A stretch of 64,000 nt of DNA from Ramlibacter rhizophilus (GTDB lineage Bacteria; Pseudomonadota; Gammaproteobacteria; Burkholderiales; Burkholderiaceae_C): positions 186,001-250,000 of the forward strand of contig NZ_SMLL01000002.1 in assembly GCF_004681965.1 (NCBI RefSeq), written 5' to 3'. Made by a program: the position numbers and the translations under genes. A model generated the notes under the pieces. It searched no databases. It was not told the DNA's origin and saw only the letters and a program-made list of their open reading frames with translations. Positions 28,323 through 37,536 of the stretch are shown piece by piece (within the stretch, counting starts at the first letter, position 1; the number at the start of each line of letters is the position of its first letter).

Positions 28323-28823
28323 ATGAGATTCACGCGCAGCGCAGCCGCCCTTCTCCTTGGTGCGGTGTTTTTCTCCGCTCACGCCGACGTGCTAACGGGC
28401 AAGATCGTTGGCGTCGCTGACGGAGACACGGTCACGCTCCTCGTGCGAGGTCGCGAACAGGTGCGCGTCAGGGTTGCCGGTATTGATGCGCCGGAAAAGA
28501 GGCAGGCGTTTGGACAGCGCTCGAAGGAGGCGCTGTCGGATTGTGCGTTTGGCAGGATCGCCCAGGTCGAGAGAGGCAAGACCGACCGCTACGGCCGTGT
28601 AGTTGGAAAAGTCACCGTCGGTCGTGTGGATTGTGGGCTGCGCCAGATTCAGTCCGGGCTGGCTTGGCACTACAAGGCATACGAACAGGAGCAGTCGCGA
28701 ACAGACCGGGTCATCTATGCGGAAGCAGAAGTTCAGGCGCGCGCATCACGCCGGGCGATCTGGAGCCAACATGCACCAGAGGCGCCGTGGACCTTCCGCC
28801 GGGAAAGCCACGCGCGGTACTAG
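28323..28823 (+). CDS. exported thermonuclease-like (SNase-fold) protein
   Basis: This 166-residue protein has a signal peptide (TRSAAALLLGAVFFSAHA) followed directly by a staphylococcal-nuclease OB fold: GKIVGVADGDTVTLLV, then RVRVAGIDAPEKRQAFG (catalytic Arg and Asp), then KTDRYGRVVGKV (catalytic D-R-Y-G-R). The second catalytic glutamate/arginine region is present as QRSKEAL. It is thus probably an active secreted or periplasmic nuclease. Such genes are common cargo on plasmids and islands. It diverges from recombinase 2 with 83 bases between starts. Confidence 0.9.
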   Translation: MRFTRSAAALLLGAVFFSAHADVLTGKIVGVADGDTVTLLVRGREQVRVRVAGIDAPEKRQAFGQRSKEALSDCAFGRIAQVERGKTDRYGRVVGKVTVGRVDCGLRQIQSGLAWHYKAYEQEQSRTDRVIYAEAEVQARASRRAIWSQHAPEAPWTFRRESHARY

Positions 28824-28922
28824 GCGAAGTCCACGCCGGAAGTCATCGTCGTATCAAGCTTCGATTGAAGAACGATCATTTGGGATCGTTCCACCGCCGG
28901 GCTGAAGCCGCATGCCACTCAG

Positions 28923-29328
28923 TCATGCGATCGTCCTGACCTGTCGCAACGCCTCTGACGCTTCCGTTTTGGATAATTTGCGTACCCTGGCGATGGCGTC
29001 AAGCTGCGCCTGTCGTGGTCGAACTTTTCCGGATTCCCACTTGTAGATCGATAGCGCCGAGCAGCCAACCAAGCGCGGCATCTGCTCGGCGCTCAAACCC
29101 AAGCGCTTACGATGTTGGCCGAATCCGTCTGGACGCCAGCGCAATGCCGGCGCCGTTTGCGCATGTGTCTGCCCCCTTCCAGGCGTGGCAGAGGACGATC
29201 TCTCACTCCTCTGGAGTTGCTTGATACAGCGCTGTAGCTCACTCAGTTAACGCCGCATGGCGGCGATCTGCTTCCGGCTGCTCCGCGTTTGTCTTGGCGA
29301 GAGCTGCTGTTTCAGTGCGAATCTCCTT
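28923..29328 (-). pseudogene. broken HTH regulator gene (coiled coil plus Xre-like HTH)
   Basis: The 3' part is intact: HRKRLGLSAEQMPRLVGCSA then LSIYKWESGKVRPRQAQLDA form an Xre-like HTH. Upstream, the reading continues through LSELQRCIKQLQRSE, but a TAA interrupts it just before (MRR-stop-LSEL). Further up, the matching coiled-coil start KEIRTETAALAKTNAEQ is in another frame (29278-29328). The expected family layout is a short coiled coil followed by this HTH. The gene has at least one frameshift and one stop, and lacks its start. Confidence 0.6.
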
Positions 29329-29669
29329 TCAAGCCGCGAGGGTGACCATGTCGAGGCGAAAGAGTCTGGCTTCGACGGATTCATTGCGAAGCCCACGGGA
29401 ATCGAAGAGTTGCTCTCGGTGGCCTTGCCCCAGGCCTCCAGCCGCAAACGGCGGCAAACCTCAAGACCACTCATGCCTGGCATGCTTAGGTCCAGCAACA
29501 CGACATCAGGTCGAAGGCTCTCTGCTATGCACAGCGCCCGTTCGCCCCCGTGGGCCACGGCCACGCAACAGCCGCTCTCGTCGAAGATCAGTCCGAAAAG
29601 GTCAGCGGTGTCCATATCGTCATCGACTACAAGCACCCTCACAGCTTCGGAGGCGAGTGACCGGTTCAT
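29327..29669 (-). pseudogene. response-regulator receiver gene with its 3' third inverted
   Basis: From ATG 29667-29669 the minus strand encodes a receiver domain: VLVVDDDMDTADLF (acidic pair), VVLLDLSMPGMSG (phospho-acceptor Asp) and LEVCRRLRLEAWG. Homology then stops near 29427. The missing receiver end (REGDHVEAKESGFDGFIAKP then TGIEELLSVAL, with the conserved lysine) is found on the plus strand at about 29335-29427. A segment of about 95 bases has therefore been inverted. The open frame on the minus strand continues but is unrelated in sequence. Confidence 0.6.
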
Positions 29670-30054
29670 TGCGTGTCCCCTGTAGGCAGTGGGACTGCTC
29701 AGAGTACGCAGTATTTCTACATTGCGCAACTCGAAGCAATGAGCGGACACTCTCGCCCCCGAGATGCGAGGCCCAATCTACCGCAAAGATCTCGAGCTGC
29801 ACCTAGCGGAAGATCACGCGGACGCTACATCGAGTATGGCGGAACAGTCAGCAGCAGCATTGTCCCCGTGCGTGCCGATGCCTGACGGGATCTGCTTTCG
29901 CCGGACATTGGTCGCACCCGCTCCATACCCCCATCAGGCTGGGACATCAGGCCGCCGGACTCGCAATCCGCCGGTCGGGTCCAAAACTGATCGAGGACGC
30001 GGAACGGGCGTGCGCTGTAGCGCTGTACCACCGCCTACGTCGACCGCTAAAGCC
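29670..30054. other. intergenic region, nothing recognised
   Basis: About 385 bases between the receiver remnant and the end of the membrane-protein gene. Only short frames without motif or ribosome site are seen. A small hairpin-forming CGGA/TCCG stretch near 29957-29971 is not long enough to call. Confidence 0.4.
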
Positions 30055-30939
30055 TTAGGCGCCGGCCATCGGTTCACCGCAGTCGCTCACGGCTTCACTA
30101 ACCACAGGCGGAGGCTCCTGTGGCTGAACTGCTTGTTCGTCGGCGCCCTCACGTACCCAAGACCAGAACCTCACAATGCCTGCAGCTGCGGCGGCTGCTG
30201 TAGCGACACCTGCAACGACGGGGGCCGCGACGACTACCAATGGCGCACTGGTGATGCCCAATGCGACTCCGACAGCCGCAAGGCCGGTGGGAGCTGCTGC
30301 GGCAGCAGCAAGGCCGGTAACAGCAGAGGCGGCTGTCGCGACGCCTGCCATCGCGGCAGTAGACTTAGCTAGCCGCTGGTGCTGCAAGCCTCCGCGGATT
30401 CGCGCGCCTAACCCAGCTGAGCGATGGTTGGTGGATGGAGTTGTCATCTCAATCTCCTTGCCCAATGCTAGAAACGGACTCGGACGGCTGGGAGTAGCGC
30501 CCGCCGGCTCGGTGACCTCAGTCCATCCGCGGGCAACGAGCGCCGCGTCCCGCCAGCGCCAAGTGGCGAACCCAATCCAGCACCCGACGCAGCCCCGCAC
30601 CACACCTACCCCAATCAGGCTTACCGGCATTGCGTCGCCCAGACTTACGGCTGCTAATCCCCAGGCGCTTGGCAGGACGACCAGATATGGCATGAGCACC
30701 ATGAGTACCGCGCGACGCAATCCGAACCGATAGACAAAGTATGGAAGTGCGAAGTAGAAAGCGATCGCATAGAGAAGTCCATCGGTCCAACTGAACCCCG
30801 GACCGACGCGGCGGCTGATCGACTTACGCCCGCGGCTGTAGGTCACGCGTCTCGTGGGCCGCGGTGTTGGCAGCAGCACTGATAGCAGTAGGAATACGAC
30901 GCCTGCGATAGCCAGTTGAAACAACGCGATTTCTCGCAT
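30055..30939 (-). CDS. membrane protein of unknown function
   Basis: This protein has about 294 residues if it starts at MREIALFQ (30937-30939). Helices: LFQLAIAGVVFLLLSVLL at the N-terminus, then DGLLYAIAFYFALPYFVY, LRRAVLMVLMPYLVVLPSAW and a fourth near VSLIGVGVVRGCVGCWIGFA. A polar linker and an Ala/Val/Gly-rich hydrophobic region (about 190-260) follow, then a Pro/Glu-rich tail. There is no clear ribosome site and no recognised family. The frame is open upstream to 31140 but without hydrophobic or conserved features. Confidence 0.55.
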   Translation of the reverse strand: MREIALFQLAIAGVVFLLLSVLLPTPRPTRRVTYSRGRKSISRRVGPGFSWTDGLLYAIAFYFALPYFVYRFGLRRAVLMVLMPYLVVLPSAWGLAAVSLGDAMPVSLIGVGVVRGCVGCWIGFATWRWRDAALVARGWTEVTEPAGATPSRPSPFLALGKEIEMTTPSTNHRSAGLGARIRGGLQHQRLAKSTAAMAGVATAASAVTGLAAAAAAPTGLAAVGVALGITSAPLVVVAAPVVAGVATAAAAAAGIVRFWSWVREGADEQAVQPQEPPPVVSEAVSDCGEPMAGA

Positions 30940-31194
30940 GGCGGGATGGTAGCACTCGCATTCGCGAATTCCTACTGCCGAGTTTTTTGGCGCCAGTTGG
31001 AACGGCGAAGTCGTAGTCCGAGGCCGCCTGTGGCCAACCGCGGATGAACAAGCAGTTATGGGCAACTGATTCCGAACCAACGCAGACGTTTCACGGAGAA
31101 AAATGAGGCGCTCCGCTTGCCGCCGATGGCCGCGCTCCAACGAGGATGCGTCGGGTGAGTAGTTGGTTCGACTCCGACTCTTTTTCTTTTCAGA

Positions 31195-31515
31195 TCACCA
31201 AACGATCTTTTTTTCGTTTCCCCAGCCTTGTCGGTCTGTTTTCACACCCCGGTGTGCTGCAGTAGCCTGGATTCGGAAAACTATCCGGCCATCCTCAACT
31301 CCTCCTTGATGCACACGGAAGCCAACGATCCTTCCGCCGAACCGAGAAGGTTCGTTCTGACCATCGTGAAGGTAAAGGTCAGCGCCCTCCTGAACAAGTC
31401 GTTCCGCAGTGCTCACCGCCACAACCCAAAACCCGCAGTCGTACTCGTGAGGATGTTCGGCATCCTGGACCTTCCGCGTGTTTCCTAGGCGCTCGACAAA
31501 ATGAATGGCTGGCAT
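31195..31515 (-). CDS. conserved hypothetical protein
   Basis: This 106-residue protein has a balanced amino-acid composition unlike the opposite strand. Landmarks are CGFWVVAVSTAERLV, LYLHDGQNEPSRFGGRIVGF and a C-terminal RGVKTDRQGWGNEKKIVW. I associate this pattern with a short conserved protein seen on bacterial accessory elements, but I cannot name a function. The start is ATG 31513-31515. Confidence 0.6.
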   Translation of the reverse strand: MPAIHFVERLGNTRKVQDAEHPHEYDCGFWVVAVSTAERLVQEGADLYLHDGQNEPSRFGGRIVGFRVHQGGVEDGRIVFRIQATAAHRGVKTDRQGWGNEKKIVW

Positions 31516-32549
31516 ACTTGAACTATGAAAAGGCGCCTGCGATTCTGAAATTGGCGGGGCCAGTTGTCTATGGCAGTTTTGACCCGGAAGCCGACCTCAA
31601 AGCGGGTCGAAGAACCCGACGACTTCCTCCGGGCGGCCCTGGCGCGAGAACCTGTCGAAGTCTGCCCCCATCGACGGCCTGCCTCCCGTGTGACCAGCCA
31701 GTTCGGAGAAGCTGGCGCTCCTGCTCACACGCTGCAAGCATGCGCGCGGACCGCTTCTCTTCATCCCCCTCTGTCTTCCCGAGCGGTCACGGACTGCTCT
31801 ACAGTCTCGGCGCCAGCGCTCGGCTCGGGCGTGCCTTGTTGCATTCTCCCGGAGCCGGCAGCCGGTTTGTCACTTTCGTTCTGGCCGGAAAGCAGCCATC
31901 GCGCAACATCTCGCCGGGCGAGCGGACCGCTGCGTTGAGCCTGTCCTGTTTTGGTCCTGTTGGCAGCCGCTACTCCCCTGGTCCGCGGACGCACGGAGCC
32001 TCAATCCGTCGGTGCGGCCTGAGCGCCCTACGATTCAGTGCTTCTGAACCGAAACATGCATGGCAGCAGCGGTGCCCGGCCTAGCAAGAAGCAAAGCGGC
32101 AGCGGTGGCCTGTACCACGCACCGCCCAGAACGTGCCATTATTTTCCCTCCTGGCGGAGTAGTGCATAGCGGCTCCCTGCGCGCGGCACATGGCAATCAC
32201 CTCATCGAGTTTTAAACAGGACCGCCACGCCTGTTCCTGGTCAACAGCAGAGTTCGTACTCCATGACCAAGGTCCCACAGGAAACGGCGAAGATAAGCGC
32301 TAAGCGACTGCTGTTGACGGGAGCAATAGACCTGGCCGCAACGTGACACCAGCGTCTGGCAACTGCAGGGCACTTGAGCTCAGCTGAACGTGGTATGCGA
32401 ACTTACTTCAGCCTGACCTTCATATCCGACCATCTGTGCATTTCTCGGCCAGTACGAGGCGGGCTTAACCGGTCCTGCCCTCCGCTGAATCTCACTGAGG
32501 ACTGCTCCGGCAGTAAGCTGCCGCTCCCACCTGAACGTGCGAGTACTTG
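31516..32549. other. about 1 kb with no well-supported gene
   Basis: Open frames exist (plus 31518-32084, minus 32081-32278) but lack clear motifs. A plus-strand stretch near 31570-31650 reads MAVLTRKPTSKRVEEPDDFL and then RAALAREP, which resembles the start of small plasmid CopG-like proteins. It does not continue as one, so it may be a remnant. The minus frame 32081-32278 (65 codons, LDEVIAMCRAQGAAMHYSARR) could be a small gene. The promoter of the following methyltransferase gene must lie here. Confidence 0.35.
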
Positions 32550-35162
32550 ATGGAAGAAGTCGGGAAGCGCGTAGTAGATGAGCTCTACGTCCATCTGTCC
32601 GCCTTGGACGCCCTCGCCCATGCCGACCACCGGCTGGCCATCCAAAGCGCCCTTGCACGCCTGCCTGCAAATGCAGCGCCGGACGTCGCCAAGCTCAACT
32701 TGCGCTCGAGGCGCGTGTCGCTACTTTCATATCCGCGCTTTCACGAGGAAGCATTCCCAACCCTAGCAGCCAGTTGGGCGGTAGCGCCGGACTTGGCGAC
32801 TGCACCAGTGTTCAGATCGTATGACGCCAGTCTGAATCCACCGATCTTGCATCGCAAGGAGCTGCTCGTCAAAAACGACCATCCGCAGCGAGAAGCCTGG
32901 GTGCGGCTCACCCAGCAAGCGGAAGAACTCGGGCTGTTTTCGGAGACGACAACGATCGGCTTCAAAATGAACTGGGAACGACTGATCGCGCAAAACGGCT
33001 ACACCATCGACGGTCAGGTGTTGGCTCCCCTTGGCAATGTCATTCCTGATGGAGAGGACGGCGATCTCAACGCAGAAGTTGGCGTCGTACAAAGACATCT
33101 CACTGCACTGCATCGACAAGCACTCTCCGCGCCGATGCAGCTTTTGATGCGACACGGGTTCTTTACGCTTGGCTGCACCGTATTCGATTATGGATGCGGC
33201 CGTGGCGGCGACATCACGGAGCTGGAAGCAGCAGGTATCAACGCGCGTGGCTGGGACCCGTACTACGCGCCGCACAACACCCGTGTCCCAGCAGACGTGG
33301 TGAACCTCGGGTTCGTCATCAACGTAATCGAAGATCCAGCCGAGCGCGTGTACGCGCTTCAGTCTGCGTTCGCACTCGCTTCCACCGTCCTCGCTGTGTC
33401 CGTGATGCTGTATCCAGCCGCGCCCCCAGGCCGCCGCTTCGGCGACGGTTTTCTCACCTCGCGCAACACATTTCAAAAGTACTTCAGTCAGCCCGAGCTC
33501 AAAGACTACATCGAGCACGTTCTTCATCGCGAACCGCACATGGTCGGGCCTGGAATCGCTTTTATCTTCGCCAGCGAATCCGCCGAGCAGCAGTTTGCCG
33601 CCGGCCGCTGTCGCACCAGTGACGTATCCAGACGACTCATCGCGCTTCGGGCCCGGCGCGCTCCACAGCCGCCGACCAGCGACAGCAGCACCCGCACTCG
33701 TGCGCTAAGCAGTCCGCCCAAGCAGCTCGCGGCAAAAAAACCACTGTCAGAAAGGAAACCGAAACTGGACCGCTTCGGGCGCGCCAAGCCAATCTTAGAT
33801 GTGCTTTGGCGCGATGCGCTGGAGCTTGGACGCATTCCCGAAGTGGACGAAGTGTCTGTCGATCTTTTTCAACTGGAAGCGGCGGCTGGCAGCGTTGGGC
33901 GCGCGTGGGCGCTGATTCGCCGCCACTATGATCTATCGCTGCTTGAGGAGGCTGCCAAGGTCAGAAAGGACGACTTGCGACTTTTCATGGCAGTGCGGGC
34001 GTTCAGCAAGCGGTCAAACTACGGCCAGCTCGAGAAGCGGCTTCAGCGCGACGTACGGGCCTTCTTCGGCAGCTACGAGGCCGCTAGGCAGGCCGGCATC
34101 ACGCTGCTTGCGCAGGCTGGTTCGACCGATGAAATCCTTTATGCATGCAAGCTCGCGGCTGCTAACGGCTTAGGTTGGCTCGATGACGAGCATTCGCTGC
34201 AATTGAGCATGGGCTTAGTCGACCGCCTGCCAGTTGTTTTGCGCGCCTACATTGCATGCGGCCTTGTACTCTGGGACAGCGTTAGTGAAGTGGACATGGT
34301 CAAAATCCACATCACGTCAGGCAAGCTGACTCTGCTTGAGCACTACGACTTCGACGGCCCGATACCAGAGCTGAAGCGGCGCGTGAAGGTGAACATCCGC
34401 AAGCTCGACTACTCAATCTTTGAGTACGGCGAAGCGCACTCAGAACGCTCCTGGCTTTTTCCTAAGAGCCGCTACCAGCATGAGGATCTACCGAACTATG
34501 CAAGACAATGCGCGATCGAGGAGCAACTTAGGGTCTTCTGCTGCATCAGCGAAACCGAACAACATCGCATTCAGCTGCCACAAATAACAGAAGACTTGGA
34601 AGCAAAGCGACTGCAGATTGAGGGACTATCGCTCGTTCCGAGCACAACCATTCCCGAACTCGACGCACGCTGCGGTGCACGCTATACGTTCAGAGATTTC
34701 ATCGAGTGTGGCCAGACTCAGAAAAGCTTGGGGATCCGCAACGTGCCGCTTCGGCCGGAGTCGTACAACGCACTGCAACAACTTGCGGTGTATATAATTG
34801 ACCCGATTGTCGATTACTTCGGGAGTATCGAGCTCACGTACGGCTTCTGCTCGTCAGCCCTGGCCAAATGCATCGAATCGCGAATTGCGCCGAAGCTAGA
34901 TCAGCACGCCAGCTGCGAACACAACGCCCGAGGACAACCAATCTGTGCTCGGGGTGGAGCCGCTTGCGACTTTCTCGTGCGTGATGAGGACATGTTGGAG
35001 GTTGCACGCTGGATCGCGCAGAACCTCCCCTTTGATCGGCTGTACTTCTACGGGTCAGACAAGCCGCTGCATGTGAGCTACTCGTCCGCACCAGTTGGGG
35101 AGATCTACCACATGTCTGTCTCTGCGGTTGGGCGGCTGTTCCCACGACGGCTGGAACTTTGA
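32550..35162 (+). CDS. DNA phosphorothioation-associated putative methyltransferase
   Basis: This 870-residue protein begins MEEVGKRVVDELYVHLSALD. The N-terminal 180 residues (KLNLRSRRVSLLSYPRFHEE, SYDASLNPPILHRKELL) and the central SAM-binding region (VFDYGCGRGGDITELEAAGI, GWDPYYAP, ADVVNLGFVINVIED) match the dnd-linked methyltransferase family as I know it. The target is not established. The remainder (about 380-870) is long and unrecognised. ATG 32550 is preferred over the adjacent TTG. It is convergent with dndE; a perfect hairpin overlaps its last codons. Confidence 0.85.
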   Translation: MEEVGKRVVDELYVHLSALDALAHADHRLAIQSALARLPANAAPDVAKLNLRSRRVSLLSYPRFHEEAFPTLAASWAVAPDLATAPVFRSYDASLNPPILHRKELLVKNDHPQREAWVRLTQQAEELGLFSETTTIGFKMNWERLIAQNGYTIDGQVLAPLGNVIPDGEDGDLNAEVGVVQRHLTALHRQALSAPMQLLMRHGFFTLGCTVFDYGCGRGGDITELEAAGINARGWDPYYAPHNTRVPADVVNLGFVINVIEDPAERVYALQSAFALASTVLAVSVMLYPAAPPGRRFGDGFLTSRNTFQKYFSQPELKDYIEHVLHREPHMVGPGIAFIFASESAEQQFAAGRCRTSDVSRRLIALRARRAPQPPTSDSSTRTRALSSPPKQLAAKKPLSERKPKLDRFGRAKPILDVLWRDALELGRIPEVDEVSVDLFQLEAAAGSVGRAWALIRRHYDLSLLEEAAKVRKDDLRLFMAVRAFSKRSNYGQLEKRLQRDVRAFFGSYEAARQAGITLLAQAGSTDEILYACKLAAANGLGWLDDEHSLQLSMGLVDRLPVVLRAYIACGLVLWDSVSEVDMVKIHITSGKLTLLEHYDFDGPIPELKRRVKVNIRKLDYSIFEYGEAHSERSWLFPKSRYQHEDLPNYARQCAIEEQLRVFCCISETEQHRIQLPQITEDLEAKRLQIEGLSLVPSTTIPELDARCGARYTFRDFIECGQTQKSLGIRNVPLRPESYNALQQLAVYIIDPIVDYFGSIELTYGFCSSALAKCIESRIAPKLDQHASCEHNARGQPICARGGAACDFLVRDEDMLEVARWIAQNLPFDRLYFYGSDKPLHVSYSSAPVGEIYHMSVSAVGRLFPRRLEL

Positions 35163-35177
35163 CCCAGCCGTCGTGGG
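35141..35177. terminator. bidirectional hairpin between methyltransferase gene and dndE
   Basis: CCCACGACGGCTGG (35141-35154) and CCAGCCGTCGTGGG (35164-35177) are perfectly complementary over 14 bases with a 9-base loop. It covers the last codons of the methyltransferase and ends 6 bases before the dndE stop, so it can stop both converging transcripts. T-runs are weak on both sides. Confidence 0.7.
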
Positions 35178-35183
35178 CCGATC

Positions 35184-35543
35184 TCACGCCGCGAGCAACC
35201 CAGAGTGCTGCGTCAGCTCAAGCAACGAGCGGGACTTTCGCAGCCGCTCCAAGCCTGAGTCTATGTGGCTAGCCACGATCAACGGGACATCTTTTGCATC
35301 GAGCCTGCCGTGGACCTGCCGAAGCAAGCCTTCGAAGACAAAACCGAACTCCCCAAACAGCGTGGGCGCATTGAACTCGCTCCCGAATTCGTCGATACGC
35401 CGAGACCCTCCCCCAGCCCCCTCTTCGAGAGACAGCAGAAGCGCCATTCGGCACACCAAGTTCGGGGTCAACCCCGTGCGTCCTTTTAAGACTCGCAGCG
35501 TGTCACTGGCCGATTTAGAGATTTTGAGGCGCTTAGGCAGCAT
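35184..35543 (-). CDS. dndE: DNA sulfur modification protein DndE
   Basis: This 119-residue protein begins MLPKRLKISKSASDTLRVLK and continues GRTGLTPNLVCRMALLLSLE, which is the conserved DndE N-terminus. DndE is thought to bind nicked DNA during phosphorothioation. The start lies inside the end of dndD (11-base overlap, ATGCTGCCTAA), which fixes it; the same frame is open further upstream within dndD but is not homologous. It is the last gene of dndBCDE. Confidence 0.93.
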   Translation of the reverse strand: MLPKRLKISKSASDTLRVLKGRTGLTPNLVCRMALLLSLEEGAGGGSRRIDEFGSEFNAPTLFGEFGFVFEGLLRQVHGRLDAKDVPLIVASHIDSGLERLRKSRSLLELTQHSGLLAA

Positions 35544-37536
35544 GCTTAAGCTCCTGTTGAGTGCTCCAGAAGTAGCCCTTTGAAGCCGTGGTGCATCCTT
35601 CCGTTTCACTGAAGACCAGGTGGAAGGAATGCGAGATGTGCGGGCGCATGCCTGTATAAAAGGCTTGGTCAACCTCAGTGTCGGTTGAAAGCACGATGAC
35701 CTGATGGCTCGCCATTGGGAAATAGCTCTCGACAAGTTTGGCTCTGTGCTTGCTGTCCAAACGGCCTAGCGGGGTGTCGATGATGATGGGTAGATTTCTC
35801 CCCGAGGTCTTGGCGAGCGCTTCCAGCATCGCGATTGCGAATATCTGCTTCTCTCCCGCTGACAGTCGCTTCTTCGGCGTCTCGCGCCCATGCCGATCGA
35901 CGAGCGTTACTGCGAAGCTGTCTGGGTCGATCACTGCGTGGTCGATGATGTCTTCTTTTCGAGCAAGACGACGAAATGCAGTGACAAAATGCCGCTCAAG
36001 CGTCTTGCATTTCTCGCGCGCCGCGCGGGCCTTATACAGCTCAATCAACTCCTGCACCTTCTGGGCTGTCTCCTCGGCCCGAGAGTCTCCGTCTACCCGT
36101 TCGAGCTGCTCTTCGAGCTGGCGGCGCCTTCGGAGAAGACCAATATGATTCATCACCAAAGCTCGCAGCAGCTCGAGGCGCCGTCTCTTCTGAGCTTGCG
36201 CCCGGGCGAGCTCGGCGGCAGCAGCTTGATAGCGCTCGAACGTCTCCTGTAGGCTTTCCTCGGTAGGAGCGCGTGCAAGTTGGTCCTGAACAGCGGTGAG
36301 CTCCCCACGCAAGGTGTCCAACTTGCGGCCAAGCTGGCTGACCTTCTCCTTGGCCAGAGGCAGCAGCTCGAGCAAACTCTCCTCCAGGCGCCGAACATCA
36401 CTTGTTGCGAACCCATGCAGTGGCGCCGAATTGCTGGACGGGGTGCCAAGCCCCGAGACCCACGCGTCGACACACTGCTTGGCCTCGGGTGCAAGCGCAG
36501 TTCCTCGCAGTGCGGAGTCAAGCATCTCCTTAAGTTGCGCGGCTTTAGCAGACACTGCGACGAGTGCCGCAGTTTCCTCTTGCGCCTTCTGCTCCTTTTT
36601 TGCCTCCGAGAGCAGGGTCTTGCACATTACGGGCGCGAGGGCAAAGACGCTTAGCCCAGCGAACTCTTCGCGCAGCTGCTGCTCCGCTTCTGACTGCTCC
36701 TCCTGAAGTCGATCCAGCCTTGCTTCAAGCGCCTTTCGATCAACTGACCATCCGCCGCCGCGCTCCGTCAGTGACGCCTTCGCGCGTGACACTTTCTCCT
36801 GGGCTGCTAACACTACACGCGTGCAGTTGCCTTCCAACTCGGCTTCGCCTGCTTTGATCTCTGCCTCAACCTTCTGGATCAGCGCGCTCACGTCTAGCAG
36901 TTCGCTCCTGCTACGGCCTGCAGCGCCTTGAAGCCGACGCGCTCGCAGGAACACCGCAAGGTCGCTTCGCAGTCGATCCGCGGTGTCTAGGCCGAGCAGA
37001 CGCCGGATCGCATCGGACAAAACTGTGTCTGCATCGTCCTTGGCCAAGGCGGCGATCTTCTCGCCGTCGAAAAAGAAAAACTGAGAGACGCCGGCTGGGA
37101 TCAGCTGGCTCAGAAACGTCTGCGCGCTGTCGCCTTGCAGCAATACCGTCGCGTCATCTTCCTGACGTACGACCAGCGATTCTTCAACTGAGCTTCCCTT
37201 ATCGACCCAACTACGTGTGACCTGGTAGCGGGTGCGCTTGCCAAAGCGGGAGTACACGAAGTGGATCTGCACGTGGGCGCGATCCGGCTTGATCAACTGC
37301 TGCGACGGATTGTGGATCAGTCCACGTAAGAACTCCTGGTACTGCGCCTGCGTGACGGCGCCGTCCAGCGCCTGCCGCCCGTACAGGCAATGGCGCACGC
37401 TGGTCAGAACAGTGGTCTTCCCTGCCCCGTTCAGCCCTCCAAACAGGACGACGGGGCGCCCGCGCGGCGCCAAATCGAATGCTTGCTCGCCGCGGAAGGT
37501 GCCGATGTCGCAAAGGACTAGTTTCTCAAGCAGCAT
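35533..37536 (-). CDS. dndD: DNA sulfur modification ATPase DndD
   Basis: This 667-residue SMC/RecN-like ATPase has Walker A in GGLNGAGKTTVL (residues about 32-43), followed by VRHCLYGRQALDG. A long coiled-coil middle follows (about 200-500), then the ABC signature KRLSAGEKQIFAIAMLEAL and Walker B IIIDTPLGRLDSKHRAKLVE. DndD couples ATP hydrolysis to the sulfur insertion step. The start ATG 37534-37536 (or GTG one codon earlier) overlaps the dndC end and has AGGAGC upstream. Confidence 0.95.
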   Translation of the reverse strand: MLLEKLVLCDIGTFRGEQAFDLAPRGRPVVLFGGLNGAGKTTVLTSVRHCLYGRQALDGAVTQAQYQEFLRGLIHNPSQQLIKPDRAHVQIHFVYSRFGKRTRYQVTRSWVDKGSSVEESLVVRQEDDATVLLQGDSAQTFLSQLIPAGVSQFFFFDGEKIAALAKDDADTVLSDAIRRLLGLDTADRLRSDLAVFLRARRLQGAAGRSRSELLDVSALIQKVEAEIKAGEAELEGNCTRVVLAAQEKVSRAKASLTERGGGWSVDRKALEARLDRLQEEQSEAEQQLREEFAGLSVFALAPVMCKTLLSEAKKEQKAQEETAALVAVSAKAAQLKEMLDSALRGTALAPEAKQCVDAWVSGLGTPSSNSAPLHGFATSDVRRLEESLLELLPLAKEKVSQLGRKLDTLRGELTAVQDQLARAPTEESLQETFERYQAAAAELARAQAQKRRRLELLRALVMNHIGLLRRRRQLEEQLERVDGDSRAEETAQKVQELIELYKARAAREKCKTLERHFVTAFRRLARKEDIIDHAVIDPDSFAVTLVDRHGRETPKKRLSAGEKQIFAIAMLEALAKTSGRNLPIIIDTPLGRLDSKHRAKLVESYFPMASHQVIVLSTDTEVDQAFYTGMRPHISHSFHLVFSETEGCTTASKGYFWSTQQELKHAA

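Noticed and set aside
29257-29685. Plus-strand frame containing SGFDGFIAKP read as an independent response-regulator gene
   Set aside because: Only the receiver's last third is present on this strand; the rest lies on the minus strand, so an inverted fragment explains it better.
29940-30000. Possible tRNA-like hairpin (CGGACTCGCAATCCG)
   Set aside because: No acceptor or T-arm can be drawn around it.
31518-32084. 188-codon plus-strand frame
   Set aside because: Arg/Ser/Pro-rich with no motif or ribosome site; at most its first part may be a CopG-like remnant in another frame.
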